Origin: Acidobacteria bacterium AB60
GTDB taxonomy: Bacteria; Acidobacteriota; Terriglobia; Terriglobales; Acidobacteriaceae
Direction: 5' to 3'
Length of the DNA stretch: 64,000 bases
Assembly: GCA_008682415.1 (NCBI GenBank)
Contig: VANK01000005.1
Span: 248,001-312,000, forward strand
A program made the translations under genes and the position numbers. The notes beneath the pieces were generated by a model. That model was not told the origin of the DNA, made no database searches, and saw only the letters and a list, made by a program, of their open reading frames with translations. Positions 1 to 12,334 of the stretch are shown in pieces; position 1 is the stretch's first letter, and each line of letters starts with the position of its first letter.

Positions 1-1
1 C

Positions 2-79
2 AAGGTCGTGCACATTGACGAACTCCTCCCCGATGACAAAGGCTACAAACTCCACGTGCAAGTCCCCGTGACGAATTAA
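2..79 (+). CDS. C-terminal end of an unidentified protein
   Basis: An open frame enters from the left edge and ends at a TAA at 77-79. Only the last 25 residues are visible (start KVVHIDELLPDD, end VQVPVTN), too few to assign a family. The next gene starts one base after this stop, so the two are probably co-transcribed and this may be part of the same signalling operon. No function is proposed. Confidence 0.5.
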   Translation, partial: KVVHIDELLPDDKGYKLHVQVPVTN

Positions 80-80
80 T

Positions 81-1561
81 GTGAGCAGAAACATCAAACC
101 CGCGACACTTCACCAGCCGCACTACCCCATGGAGCTGCTGGACCGGTGGCTGAGCGCCGCCTCGCGGCACAACGCCGTCCTCCTCCTGTTCGTCGTATGC
201 TGCGGCGTCACCGTCATCGGCGCCATGGTGATTCGCGACATGCAGTCGGCCAACTCCGAGGCGCAGCGCATGTACAAGAGCTCCGTCGATGGCCTGGAAG
301 AAATCGGAGAACTCCAGTACGACGCCCAGGAGACCCGGCGCACCACCCTCTACGCCCTCACCACCACTGACAGCAACCTTCAGGTCGAGTACGCCGATCA
401 GACCCGCGAGGCCGACCGTCGCGTGCGAAACGGCATCGCTGAATACGCCCGCCAGGCCAAGGGTCCCGAAGAACAGGCCCTCGCCGACCGCCTGAACCGC
501 GATTGGACCGCATACCTCAATGTGCGCGATGAAGTCCTCGCCTCCATCCTGGAGGGCAGCACCACTGAAGCGGTGAGCCTCGATCTGGCCGGCGGCGTGC
601 CCGCCTTTGAACGCGTTCGTCAGGACCTCAATGAGGTCAAGCGGCTCTTCGGCGAAGACGCCTCCCGCGAACAGGCCAGCCTTGCCGAATCCTCGCGCCG
701 CTCCTCCTCGCGCATCGTGGGCATCCTCAGCTTCACCTTCTTGCTCTCCGCGGCTGCCATCTGGGCCATCCAGCGCAGCCAGATGCTCGGCCGCATGCAG
801 CTGGCCAAGCTGCAAATGGAATTCGTCGCCTCCGTCTCGCACGAGCTGCGCACGCCCCTCGCCGTCATTCGCTCCGCTGCGGACAACATCGCCGACGGGC
901 TCGTCAAGAACAAAGAATCCCTCATCCGCTACGGAACCGTCCTCCAGCACCAGAGCCGCAGCATGGGAGAATTGGTTGACCAGATCCTGCTCTTCGCTTC
1001 CACCGAAGATCGGAAGCGTCGGGTCGTCCTGCAACCACTCGCCGTCGAGCGGATCATGGACGTCGTCCTCGCGGACACGGAGGCGCTCATTCGGGAATCA
1101 GGCTTCACCCTCGAACTCGAGACCGAACCCAATCTGCCCGTCGTCATGGCCGACCTGCCTGGCATCACCCAATGCCTGCGCAACCTCGTCGGCAACGCCG
1201 TCAAATACGGGGGCGCCGATCACAAAGTCACGCTTCGCGTCTCCACCTCCCCTGGCGGAGACAAATCCCCCGGCGAAGTCCGTATCGCCGTAAGCGACCG
1301 CGGCATCGGCATCGACTCCTCCGAGATCGGCCGCATCTTCGAACCCTTCTATCGCAGCCCGCGCGTGCATGCCTCGCAAATCCATGGCACCGGGCTGGGT
1401 CTCGCTCTGGCCAGAAGGCTCGCTGAATCCATGGGGGGCAGCCTCTCCGTCCACAGCCAGGTCGCCGTCGGAAGCACCTTCACGCTCCATCTACCACTTG
1501 CCCAAGGAGAAGACCTCCAGCCCGCCGTCGACGAGGGACGGCCATCCCGGATGTCCATCAC

Positions 1562-1565
<4 letters not shown>
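81..1565 (+). CDS. Membrane sensor histidine kinase
   Basis: A 494-residue inner-membrane sensor kinase that would autophosphorylate and pass the phosphate to the response regulator encoded next. Two transmembrane helices (about residues 31-52 and 212-230) bracket a mainly helical extracytoplasmic region resembling a four-helix-bundle sensor. The HisKA domain has SHELRTPL with phospho-acceptor His254. It is followed by an N box (NLVGNAVKYG), a G1 box (DRGIGI), an F box (FEPFYR) and a G2 box (GTGLGLALA), so the catalytic core looks complete. The GTG start lies one base after the upstream stop; an ATG at 129 would lose 16 residues and keep both helices. Its stop overlaps the next start (ATGA), indicating translational coupling. 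The signal sensed is unknown. Confidence 0.93.
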
Positions 1566-2254
<689 letters not shown>

Positions 2255-2310
2255 TCGCGTGCGCCGGAAACTATCTCGCAAGATTTCACAAATAACAACA
2301 AAAATGCGGA

Positions 2311-2316
2311 TATAAT
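2311..2316 (+). promoter_or_regulatory. Candidate -10 box upstream of the YopT-like gene
   Basis: A perfect TATAAT lies 72 bases upstream of the next start, in a stretch far richer in A and T than the flanking genes. No good TTGACA partner sits at 16-18 bases; TTCACA at 2285-2290 is 20 bases away. It may drive the YopT-like gene independently of the two-component operon. Tentative. Confidence 0.35.
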
Positions 2317-2387
2317 TTCGCTTCCCGGAAGTTTCACCCAAGCACGGTCCCCTTTCTGAACGAACTACGAATTGGAGAAAGTGCCAA

Positions 2388-2990
2388 ATGCCGATCGCTT
2401 ACGCGGGCATCAACCCCACCTTGAAGATCGATACGCGACAATTGCAGAAAACGGAGAAGCTTTCGCTTAACAGAGCTACTGGCGTACTTTTCAAGAATAG
2501 AAGAGGCGTCTGCATATCGATGGTGGTTGATTGGATTGACAAATGTCAGCGAATTCCAGGCGGCGTAACTGACATATCGGAGCTTAAGAGCGGACTTGCA
2601 CTCTCCCTGGCTCAGACCGCGTACATGCGCCATGCGTTCCAGGAGGGATCAGACTCAAATGACAAATCTTTTATTGAGAATCAGGGACTGACCATCTCCA
2701 CATACTCGAGTCTTGAGAATAAGTTCTTTTCCACAAAAAAAGGACGCCTGCAAAGGATGGCCACGGCTTTGGCCGGTCTTGTTGGGTACGCCTACATCGG
2801 GGTCAGCGGAGACGGAGGACATGCCTTAGGCTACCGTCGCGAGCGGGGGCTCATTCAATGTCTTGATCCGAATGAGGGAATCCTGGAGTTCAATTCTGGA
2901 ACGGAATTCGCCAAATGGTTTCCTGCCTACATGCTCGGAGAATACCCCGATGTTGTCGATAGACTCGAGTTGACGAAGATACGTGGGTAG
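2388..2990 (+). CDS. YopT-like cysteine protease (peptidase C58 family)
   Basis: A 200-residue protein with the order and spacing of the YopT/AvrPphB (C58) catalytic triad: Cys42 in GVCISMVVDWI, His145 in GGHALGYR, Asp160 in CLDPNEG. In known members Cys, His and Asp occur in these contexts, with a DPN motif at the Asp. Known C58 enzymes cut host proteins after type III or other secretion, or act as toxin domains. No signal peptide and no secretion or immunity gene is visible nearby, and the protein is essentially just the catalytic domain. Base composition and codon use (many A/T-ending codons) differ sharply from both neighbours, which suggests horizontal acquisition, and a tRNA gene lies just downstream. 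Family assignment is from motifs only; the biological role is inference. Confidence 0.7.
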   Translation: MPIAYAGINPTLKIDTRQLQKTEKLSLNRATGVLFKNRRGVCISMVVDWIDKCQRIPGGVTDISELKSGLALSLAQTAYMRHAFQEGSDSNDKSFIENQGLTISTYSSLENKFFSTKKGRLQRMATALAGLVGYAYIGVSGDGGHALGYRRERGLIQCLDPNEGILEFNSGTEFAKWFPAYMLGEYPDVVDRLELTKIRG

Positions 2991-3179
2991 CAATCCAGAG
3001 TGAATGCAATAGCGAAGTGCGTGGGGCGGGGAGCAAATCTTGAAAGCGATCCTTCTGTAAACATCTTGCGTTGAGCACCGCTTAAGAGCGCGCTCGGCAA
3101 CGGAAATCCTTCAGAACAGACACCTCCCCAGGAACTTTGCCGGGGAGTCACAATTCTGTAAGTTGCCAATTCGAAGAAA

Positions 3180-3256
3180 TGGTCGGGACGGGCAGATTTG
3201 AACTGCCGACCCCTCGCACCCCAAGCGAGTGCTCTACCAGGCTGAGCCACGTCCCG
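3180..3256 (-). tRNA. tRNA-Pro (anticodon GGG)
   Basis: The minus strand folds as a complete 77-nt tRNA. The 7-bp acceptor stem is CGGGACG/CGTCCCG with discriminator A and an encoded CCA. The D arm contains GCTCAG...GGTAGAGC. The anticodon stem is CTCGC/GCGAG with loop TTGGGGT (anticodon GGG, proline). The T arm carries GTTCAAATC. No upstream partner tRNA is visible. Confidence 0.95.
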
Positions 3257-3264
3257 ACATGATC

Positions 3265-3288
3265 AAGCCGGCTCGGGCGAGCCGGCTT
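3265..3288 (-). terminator. Hairpin between yggX and tRNA-Pro
   Basis: A perfect 10-bp inverted repeat (AAGCCGGCTC/GAGCCGGCTT) with a 4-base loop lies downstream of yggX on the minus strand. It lacks a clear T-run, so it may be a weak terminator or a processing signal before the tRNA. Confidence 0.45.
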
Positions 3289-3379
3289 CTGGGGTCTGAT
3301 TCAGTTTACACCAGCAAACGACACTTGCGGCTATGGCCCAGAGCAAACAAACAAAAGGGCCCTCCGCGCCAACCGTCCC

Positions 3380-3649
3380 TCAGTGTGAAGGCGGCACGTA
3401 CTCGTTCGGGAGCGCCGAACCGGAGCCGAAGAAGAAATCCTCCATCTGCTCCACCAGGAACTGCTGCGCCTGCGGGGTCCAGGGCTGCAGGCGATATTCA
3501 TTCAGCAGCATCTTCTGCCGGTCTACCCATTCGGCCCACGCCGCCTTGGAGACGTTCTTGTAGATCTTCTGGCCAAACTCCGAGTCGAACGGCGGCTCGT
3601 CCAGACCCTCCATCTCCCGCTTGTTCCGAACGCAAAAAACCATGTGCGC
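3380..3649 (-). CDS. yggX: Probable Fe(2+)-trafficking protein YggX
   Basis: A small (89 aa) cytoplasmic protein matching the YggX family: an N-terminal MVFCVRNKREMEGLD with the conserved Cys, then GQKIYKNVSKAAWAEW and MLLNEYRL, ending in a LVEQMEDFFFG-like segment. YggX proteins help protect iron-sulfur enzymes from oxidative damage and may ferry Fe(II). The ATG at 3649 is chosen because GGAAG and AGGAG lie upstream at usable spacing; a GTG at 3664 or an ATG at 3643 are alternatives. It lies just downstream of rnr on the same strand with a 68-base gap, so the two may be co-transcribed. Confidence 0.9.
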   Translation of the reverse strand, partial: AHMVFCVRNKREMEGLDEPPFDSEFGQKIYKNVSKAAWAEWVDRQKMLLNEYRLQPWTPQAQQFLVEQMEDFFFGSGSALPNEYVPPSH

Positions 3650-3717
3650 CATTCTGTCTTCCACTCCTCTTTCCTTCTGATTGTAACGGGACCGCTCCCG
3701 TCGCAGCGACCGTCAGC

Positions 3718-6255
<2,538 letters not shown>

Positions 6256-6507
6256 AAGTCAAGAGTACTAGGGTGGCGCGTGCCTCCGAGACCAACGGTA
6301 CGTCTCCGCCTCTTCTCCGCGCCGCTATTTCCTGTCCCATCGCACAATGGCCGTGCGACAATTCCCCCAGTTTTAGCCCAATCTCAATCGATTTGCCCTT
6401 TGGCCCGCGCCGCGGACGGCCCAAGTCCCGTCGCGCGTGTCTTCCCGCCCGGATTTTGCCTTCGATCTTCGCTTTACCTCTATTTTCAAGCGAAAGGAAA
6501 TCCCGAT

Positions 6508-7062
6508 ATGGCTATGTGGAAACAGCAGTCTTCTTCTGCTCCGGCAGGTTCTTGGCCCGAGCAAACCTATCCCGGCGCTCCCACCTTTGAGCCCACCGCG
6601 CCCTCCTCCATGACGCGGCCCGGCCACCAGCCCGGCCGTGGCGATCACTCCGTGTTCACTCAGGGCATGACCGTTCGCGGCGAGATCAGCGGCCCCGATC
6701 CCGTCTACGTCGATGGCGTCATCGAAGGCCAGATCAACATCCCCTCGGAACGCGTGACCGTCGGCCCTCATGGCATGGTCGCGGGCACCTCTGAGATCCC
6801 CTGCATCACCGCCCGTGAAATCGTGGTTCTGGGCGTGGTGCGCGGCAATCTGGTGGCCACCGATCGGCTCGAAATCGGATCCGCCGGCAGCGTGATGGGC
6901 AACGTCCGCACCGGCCGCCTCAAGATCGAAGACGGCTCCTACTTCCAGGGATCCATCGAGATTCACGAACCACCCCAGCCGGAACCCGCACAGGCGCAGG
7001 ATGACGCCGATGAGTTCGCTCCTCAGCCGCCCCGCCGCGACTACGCCGAAGCCGCATACTAG
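6508..7062 (+). CDS. Bactofilin family cytoskeletal protein (copy 1)
   Basis: A 184-residue protein whose middle (about residues 45-155) is a bactofilin (DUF583) right-handed beta-helix: repeated short strands with Gly at turns, such as VYVDGVIEGQI, ERVTVGPHG and ITAREIVVLGVVRGN. The N and C ends are disordered and rich in Pro, Ser and Gln. Bactofilins self-polymerise without nucleotide into membrane-associated filaments that organise cell-wall enzymes and cell shape. The start at 6508 is chosen from a GAAAGGA ribosome-binding site; the open frame extends upstream without one. A second bactofilin follows 284 bases downstream and shares the MWK start. Confidence 0.92.
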   Translation: MAMWKQQSSSAPAGSWPEQTYPGAPTFEPTAPSSMTRPGHQPGRGDHSVFTQGMTVRGEISGPDPVYVDGVIEGQINIPSERVTVGPHGMVAGTSEIPCITAREIVVLGVVRGNLVATDRLEIGSAGSVMGNVRTGRLKIEDGSYFQGSIEIHEPPQPEPAQAQDDADEFAPQPPRRDYAEAAY

Positions 7063-7087
7063 CCTCTCTTCCGTGTCCTGCTGCTGA

Positions 7088-7120
7088 TTGGCGGCGCTCC
7101 CTCCTCGCTCGCGCCGCCAA
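7088..7120 (+). terminator. Hairpin after bactofilin 1
   Basis: TTGGCGGCGC pairs perfectly with GCGCCGCCAA across a 13-base loop, 25 bases after the bactofilin stop. The following sequence is pyrimidine-rich but not a clean T-run. It is probably a terminator separating the two bactofilin genes. Confidence 0.5.
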
Positions 7121-7346
7121 TTCCCTGAAATTCTCTCCGGTTTTCCCTAGGCACACCGCACTGCCCTTGTGCGAAAATCGATGCAATGCAACTTTCAGCT
7201 GCCGCGCAGCCTCTGGTGTCTAGCCTTGGCGGAAGTCCCCGCACAAGCCCAATAGGCTAATTAAAATGGTGGCAGCCGCGTGAACTATTCGCCCTGCTGA
7301 ACGACAAATCCCCCTTTGAAGCCGTCACGAAAGGAATTATCGAAGT

Positions 7347-7841
7347 ATGTGGAAACCTAGCCAACCCGAGCAGCCTGCTTCTAACCCCGTTCCCGAGCCC
7401 GTGCGTCCGGCCCCACCCTCCCCGGCTCTTGATTCGGCAAGTCGCGCCGGGAATGCGGCTGCAGGCGATCAGGCCACTATTAGCAAGGGTCTGTTTATTA
7501 AAGGTGAGATCTCCGGGTCCGAATCGTTGTTTATCGACGGCAAAGTCGAGGGCAGCGTCGTGCTCAACGGCAACCGCGTCACCGTCGGCCGTAACGGCCA
7601 CGTCGCCGCCAGCATCACCGCCCGCGAGGTCGTCGTGCTCGGCAAGGTCCGCGGCAACGTCACCGCCACCGACCGCGTTGACATCCGCGCCGAAGGCGCC
7701 CTCACCGGCGACGTCGCCGCGGCCCGCATCAGCATCGAAGATGGCGCCTTCTTCAAGGGCGGCATCGATATCCGCAAGGCCGATGCCAAGCCGGCTGGCG
7801 CCAACAATACCGCCCCCGAGATGGCCAAGGCCCACGCCTAA
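7347..7841 (+). CDS. Bactofilin family cytoskeletal protein (copy 2)
   Basis: A 164-residue paralogue of the preceding bactofilin. The beta-helical core (about residues 46-145) contains GLFIKGEISGSESLFIDGKV, NRVTVGRNG, ITAREVVVLGKVRGN and ATDRVDIRAEG, closely parallel to copy 1. The N-terminus (MWKPSQPEQP) and the Ala-rich tail are low complexity. The start is the ATG following GAAAGGAATT at a suitable distance. Tandem bactofilins could co-assemble or be used at different sites or times; that is inference. Confidence 0.93.
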   Translation: MWKPSQPEQPASNPVPEPVRPAPPSPALDSASRAGNAAAGDQATISKGLFIKGEISGSESLFIDGKVEGSVVLNGNRVTVGRNGHVAASITAREVVVLGKVRGNVTATDRVDIRAEGALTGDVAAARISIEDGAFFKGGIDIRKADAKPAGANNTAPEMAKAHA

Positions 7842-7929
7842 GGTCGGCTCCCTCCCCGGCGGTATCTCGCATTCGCGCTGACCCAAGCCTCGCTGCGGCG
7901 TGGCTTGGGATCTCGTGTGTCCATCCGCC

Positions 7930-9618
7930 CTAGCTCAGCCGCAGCCGCCTCCGGGCCACGCGCGGCAGCGCCGAGCCTGACTTCTCCAGCACCCACACCG
8001 CAATCCCCAGCCAGCTCACCGTCCCCACCGCCAGAACCACCAGGTCCCACCCGCGGCTGCTGCCGATCTCCCATCCCAACTGGTGCGCCGCGGCCCCCAG
8101 CAGCCCGATAAATACCGCCCACACCGCCACGCCCGCTGCCAGCCCCGCCGCCAGGCACCGGCCCATCTCGCGATAATCCAGACTCGCCAGCGATACCATC
8201 CGCCTCTGGTGCAGCAGTAGCGCCAGCGTCACCGTCTGCAGCCCGATCCCCATATCCGACGCCAGCGCCAGCCCCTCGGCCCCATGCCAGCGAAACCCCG
8301 CCGCATAAATCGGAAACGCCACCACCGTCACCACCGCGCCCGCCACCATCGGCATCCACGTGATCCCCGCCGCGTAAAACGCCCGCACATAGATCGCCTG
8401 CGCCGACCAGAACACCAGCGCCAGCGTATACAGCGCAAAATAGATTGCCGTCAGCCGAACATCCTCCAGCTTGAATCGCCCCCCCGCGAAGATCACGTGC
8501 ACCAGCGGATACGCCAGCGCAATCATCCCCGACGCCGCCAGCATCCCCAGCGACACCACCCGCGACACTGAATCCGCCACCCCCGTCGCAAACTCATAAA
8601 ACTTGTTCTGCGCCCACAGCCGCGCGAAAAACGGCATCGAAGCCGCCCCCGCCGCCTGCGCCAGCACCGCCATCGGCGCGGAGAACAGCTGCTTGGCATT
8701 CATCAGCCGCGTAATATCCCCCGCGCTGTGGCTCGCAAAATAACGCACAAAATAGTCGTCGAAGAACGTCAGCGTGAACCCTGCCATCAGCGGCAGCGTC
8801 ATCACCGCCCACTCGCGCAGTCCCGGGTGCCGGAAATCGATCCCCACCCGATACCGCACTCCCGCCTTCCACGCGCCCACCGCATTCAGCACAAACGCGC
8901 CCAGAAACGCGCCCGACAACGCGCCCACCGCCAGCGACGAGATCCCCATCCGCCGCGCCAGCAGCACCCCGCCAAAGATGATCCCTGCGTTGTACAGGAT
9001 CCCCTGCAGCCCCTGGTACATGAACTGCCGCCGCACCAGCAGCGTCGCCCCCAGCACTCCGCCCGCGAAGAAGAAGATCTGCCCCGGCAGCAGAATCCGC
9101 GTCATATGCGCCGAGAGCGCCACCTGCGCCGGCGTAAACCCCGGGTTGAACCGCCGGATGTACGGCTCCGCCAGAAACATCCCCGCGATCACGCCCACTG
9201 TCAGGACCAGCACGATGAAGTTGAGCACGATCGACAGCACGCGCTCTCCTTCCTCCTCCTGCCCGCGCTCGCGGTAACGGTTCAGCAGCGTCACAAACGT
9301 GATCGACGCCGCCCCGCCGGCCAGAAAGTAGTTGGTCAGCTCCGGGAGACCGAACGCCGCCGCATACGCATCCGTCTGCGGCCCCGCCCCGAACGCCGCC
9401 GCAATGTACTTGCCCCGCACCAGCCCGATAATCCGCGACAGCAGTTGAAACGCCATCAGGAATACCGTGGCCGTGAACGCCGAATGCGCATGCGACGGCC
9501 GCAGCGTCTGCAACACCCGCGTCCAGCGCGAACCTGGCGCCGGCGCAGCCTCGGGCCGCACGGCGTCGAGCCGGCCCTGCTCAGGCCGTGGAGTTCCCTG
9601 GGGAGACGATTCGATCAC
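7930..9618 (-). CDS. murJ: Lipid II flippase MurJ
   Basis: A 562-residue polytopic membrane protein with about 14 hydrophobic segments and the MurJ/MviN signature near the start (GLVRGKYIAAAFGAG, followed by a DAYAAAF segment). It would flip undecaprenyl-linked lipid II to the outer face for peptidoglycan synthesis. Internal landmarks are an ITFVTLLNRY segment and LVRRQFMYQG. The N-terminal 45 residues are hydrophilic and Pro/Arg-rich, longer than usual, so the true start may be internal. It faces the prolyl oligopeptidase gene across a 222-base divergent gap. Confidence 0.92.
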   Translation of the reverse strand: MIESSPQGTPRPEQGRLDAVRPEAAPAPGSRWTRVLQTLRPSHAHSAFTATVFLMAFQLLSRIIGLVRGKYIAAAFGAGPQTDAYAAAFGLPELTNYFLAGGAASITFVTLLNRYRERGQEEEGERVLSIVLNFIVLVLTVGVIAGMFLAEPYIRRFNPGFTPAQVALSAHMTRILLPGQIFFFAGGVLGATLLVRRQFMYQGLQGILYNAGIIFGGVLLARRMGISSLAVGALSGAFLGAFVLNAVGAWKAGVRYRVGIDFRHPGLREWAVMTLPLMAGFTLTFFDDYFVRYFASHSAGDITRLMNAKQLFSAPMAVLAQAAGAASMPFFARLWAQNKFYEFATGVADSVSRVVSLGMLAASGMIALAYPLVHVIFAGGRFKLEDVRLTAIYFALYTLALVFWSAQAIYVRAFYAAGITWMPMVAGAVVTVVAFPIYAAGFRWHGAEGLALASDMGIGLQTVTLALLLHQRRMVSLASLDYREMGRCLAAGLAAGVAVWAVFIGLLGAAAHQLGWEIGSSRGWDLVVLAVGTVSWLGIAVWVLEKSGSALPRVARRRLRLS

Positions 9619-9840
9619 TGCTTCAATTCTACCGGCGGGAACGATTTAAGGTTGTTCTTGCTTTCCTCTTTTGCCAACCTCGCCACGACACCGCCGGCCC
9701 CGTCCTTGTGCTTTCTTTCTGGCGCAAGGGCGGCGAAGCACGACCGCTGGATGCACCTCCTACCCCACCTTCGCTAACTCCTCTAGCTCCGCTTTAAAGC
9801 GCTCGTCGAGTATCCTTGACCGCGGAGGCAATTTGCCGTC

Positions 9841-12027
9841 ATGGCGCGCCTTTGCGCATTCGCAGCCCTGCTCCTCTCCGCCCCTCTCCTCATCGCCCAA
9901 GCCGGCCCCGACCCCAGCCCTGCCGCAGCAGTCCGGGTCATCCATGGCCGCGGCGGCATCACCCTGCCCCCGCCGCCGCCCGCCTCCCCCGATCCCGTCA
10001 CCGACAACTACTTCGGCACCAAAATCGCCGACGCCTACCGCTGGCTTGAAGACGCCAAAAGCACCCAGACCCGCCAGTTCATCGAAGAGCAGAACGCCTA
10101 CACGGCCCGTTATCTCAAAGCCGATCGCGACCGCCCCGGCATCGTTGACGATCTTGACGCCCTCGAGCACGTCTCCCGCTGGTCCCTTCCCATCGAGCGC
10201 AACGGCAGCTATTTCTTCCGCAGGCGCATCGCCGGTGAAGATCAAATGTCGATCTACGTGCGTCATGGCTGGACCGGCAAGGACGAACGCCTCATCGATC
10301 CCGCCCAGCTCAGCCGCGATCCCAATATCTCCGTCACCCTCGGCGATGTCTCGCGGGACGGATCCCGGCTCATCTATGGCGTTCGCGCAGGCGGGGCCGA
10401 CGAGACCGTGCTCCACGTCTTTGACCTCAAATCCAAAAAGACCCTCGAAGACGAGATCCCCTCCGGCCTCTATCGCTCCACCAACTTCACCCCCGATGGC
10501 AGCGGCTTCTATTACTGCCGCCAGACCAGCAAGGGCACGTTGATGTACCTGCACCAGTTGGGCACGCGCAACAATCGCGATCCCCTCGTCTTCGGGAATG
10601 AATTCCGCGGCGAGACCCTCGGCCCCGCCGACCTCTTCTCCGCCGCCGTCACCGACGACTGGCGCTACCTCGTCATCACCATCAACCGCGGCATTCCCCC
10701 GCGCCGCGTCGACATCGTCTACCGCGATCTCACCAAACCGGCATCGCCCTTCGACATCATCGTCTGGGGCCTCGATTCCCGCTTCTCCGCCATTCACGCC
10801 TCGGGCAGCTGGTTTGTCCGCACCGATTACAAAGCCCCCAACGGCCGCATCCTCAAAGCCGACGTCGGCGGCATCCTCCCCGATGCCTGGACCACCATCG
10901 TCCCCGAATCGCCCGACGTCCTCGAGGACTTCTCCATCGTCGGCGACAAGCTCTACGTTCAACACCTCAAGGACGTCAAATCTGAAATCACCGCCTACTC
11001 CCTCGCCGGCAAGCAGGTCGGCGCCGTCGACTTCGACGTCATGGGCTCCGCCTCCGGAGTCGTCGGCCGCCCTGGTCAGCGCTACGGCTTCGTGAGTTTC
11101 GAATCCTTCATCCAGCCGCCCACCCTCTACCGTCTCGACACCCTCACCGGCAAACGCGATCTCTTCGCGCAGCCCAAGGTCCCCTTCGACACCAGCCAGT
11201 ACGAGCTGAAACAGGTCTTCTTCAAGTCGAAAGACGGCACCCGCATTCCCATGTTCCTCGCCGGAAAGAAAGGCCTCGCCCAGGACGGGACCGCCCGCCT
11301 CCTCATGACCGGCTACGGCGGATTCAACCTGAGCATGACCCCGCGCTGGAATGCGGACTGGGCCGAATGGCTCTCCCTGGGCGGCTGGTTCGCCCAGCCC
11401 AATCTTCGCGGTGGAGGCGAGTACGGCGAACACTGGCACGAGCAGGCCATGTTCGAAAAAAAACAAAACGTCTTCGACGACTGGTTCGCCGCCGCCCAGT
11501 ACCTCATCGACCAGAAGTACACCTCGCCCGAGCACTTCGCCATCAGCGGGCGCTCCAACGGCGGCCTGCTCATGGGCGCCTCCATGACCCAGCATCCGGA
11601 GCTCTTCTCCGCCATCTGGTGCGGCTATCCACTACTCGACATGCTCCGGTACCAGATGTTCGAGCAGGGCCCGCAGTGGACCACCGAGTACGGCTCCGCC
11701 GAAAACGAGAAGCAGTTCTTCTACCTGCTCAAATACTCGCCCTACCAGAACGTCAAAGACGGCACGCCCTATCCCGCCATCATGTTCTTCACCGGCGACA
11801 GCGACACCCGCGTCGACCCCCTCCACGCCCGCAAAATGACAGCCGAGATGCAGGCCGCCTCCTCCAGCGGACGCCCCATCCTGCTGCACTACAGCACCAG
11901 CGGCGGCCACTCCGAAGGCGTCAGCGTCGAGCAGCAGATTCAGGACGGCGCCGACCAGCTGGCCTTCCTCTGGAACGAGACCGGATCCGCCTCCGCGAAA
12001 CATCCGTCCCGCCCGTCGCAGCCCTGA
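9841..12027 (+). CDS. Secreted prolyl oligopeptidase (peptidase S9A)
   Basis: A 728-residue serine peptidase with a cleavable signal peptide (about residues 1-20, ending LLIAQA), so probably periplasmic or secreted. It has the two-part S9 layout: an N-terminal beta-propeller (about 90-440, with DPVTDNYFGTKIADAYRWLE near the start) and a C-terminal alpha/beta hydrolase. The catalytic triad is visible: Ser572 in SGRSNGG, Asp655 in GDSDTRVD and His690 in GGHSEG. It would cleave short proline-containing peptides. The ATG used directly precedes the signal peptide. It is a single-gene unit. Confidence 0.93.
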   Translation: MARLCAFAALLLSAPLLIAQAGPDPSPAAAVRVIHGRGGITLPPPPPASPDPVTDNYFGTKIADAYRWLEDAKSTQTRQFIEEQNAYTARYLKADRDRPGIVDDLDALEHVSRWSLPIERNGSYFFRRRIAGEDQMSIYVRHGWTGKDERLIDPAQLSRDPNISVTLGDVSRDGSRLIYGVRAGGADETVLHVFDLKSKKTLEDEIPSGLYRSTNFTPDGSGFYYCRQTSKGTLMYLHQLGTRNNRDPLVFGNEFRGETLGPADLFSAAVTDDWRYLVITINRGIPPRRVDIVYRDLTKPASPFDIIVWGLDSRFSAIHASGSWFVRTDYKAPNGRILKADVGGILPDAWTTIVPESPDVLEDFSIVGDKLYVQHLKDVKSEITAYSLAGKQVGAVDFDVMGSASGVVGRPGQRYGFVSFESFIQPPTLYRLDTLTGKRDLFAQPKVPFDTSQYELKQVFFKSKDGTRIPMFLAGKKGLAQDGTARLLMTGYGGFNLSMTPRWNADWAEWLSLGGWFAQPNLRGGGEYGEHWHEQAMFEKKQNVFDDWFAAAQYLIDQKYTSPEHFAISGRSNGGLLMGASMTQHPELFSAIWCGYPLLDMLRYQMFEQGPQWTTEYGSAENEKQFFYLLKYSPYQNVKDGTPYPAIMFFTGDSDTRVDPLHARKMTAEMQAASSSGRPILLHYSTSGGHSEGVSVEQQIQDGADQLAFLWNETGSASAKHPSRPSQP

Positions 12028-12334
12028 CACCACATGGGAGCGGAGCCTGGGAGGCCGGCGCGACGTTCGCGATCGCTGGCCGTGCTTGCCTGCCGCGCAA
12101 TCAACCATTCCCAGCCTCCGGCCTCGATCTGCACCAGGACTGGTTCATTCCCGGGGTTACTTTGTGAACGCAGGTAACTGCCATACGGAAGCTTCTGGAT
12201 CGTAAGTACATAAGACTCCCGTAACCTCTCCGCCTATCCCCACCTGGCCGATAAGCGAGTTGCTGGAAAACTTTCCCGGCCGACGCCTCACCGGTGACCC
12301 TCGAGTTTCCGGCCGGACTCAGACCCGGTGCGCC
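12028..12334. other. Intergenic region, no feature resolved
   Basis: About 307 bases separate the peptidase from the GAF-EAL gene. I see no convincing open frame, tRNA or strong terminator. It presumably holds the promoter of the downstream gene. An open frame in phase with that gene runs from 12260 but begins at a TTG without a ribosome-binding site. Confidence 0.4.

Noticed and set aside
2388..3256. A full mobile element ending at tRNA-Pro
   Set aside because: The YopT-like gene is compositionally foreign, but no integrase or duplicated tRNA end was found, so an element boundary is not supported.
9760..11595. Long open frame (about 611 codons) on the minus strand opposite the prolyl oligopeptidase
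   Set aside because: It is antisense to a gene with an intact catalytic triad and has a low-complexity Gly/Glu/Val/Ala composition typical of shadow frames in GC-rich DNA.
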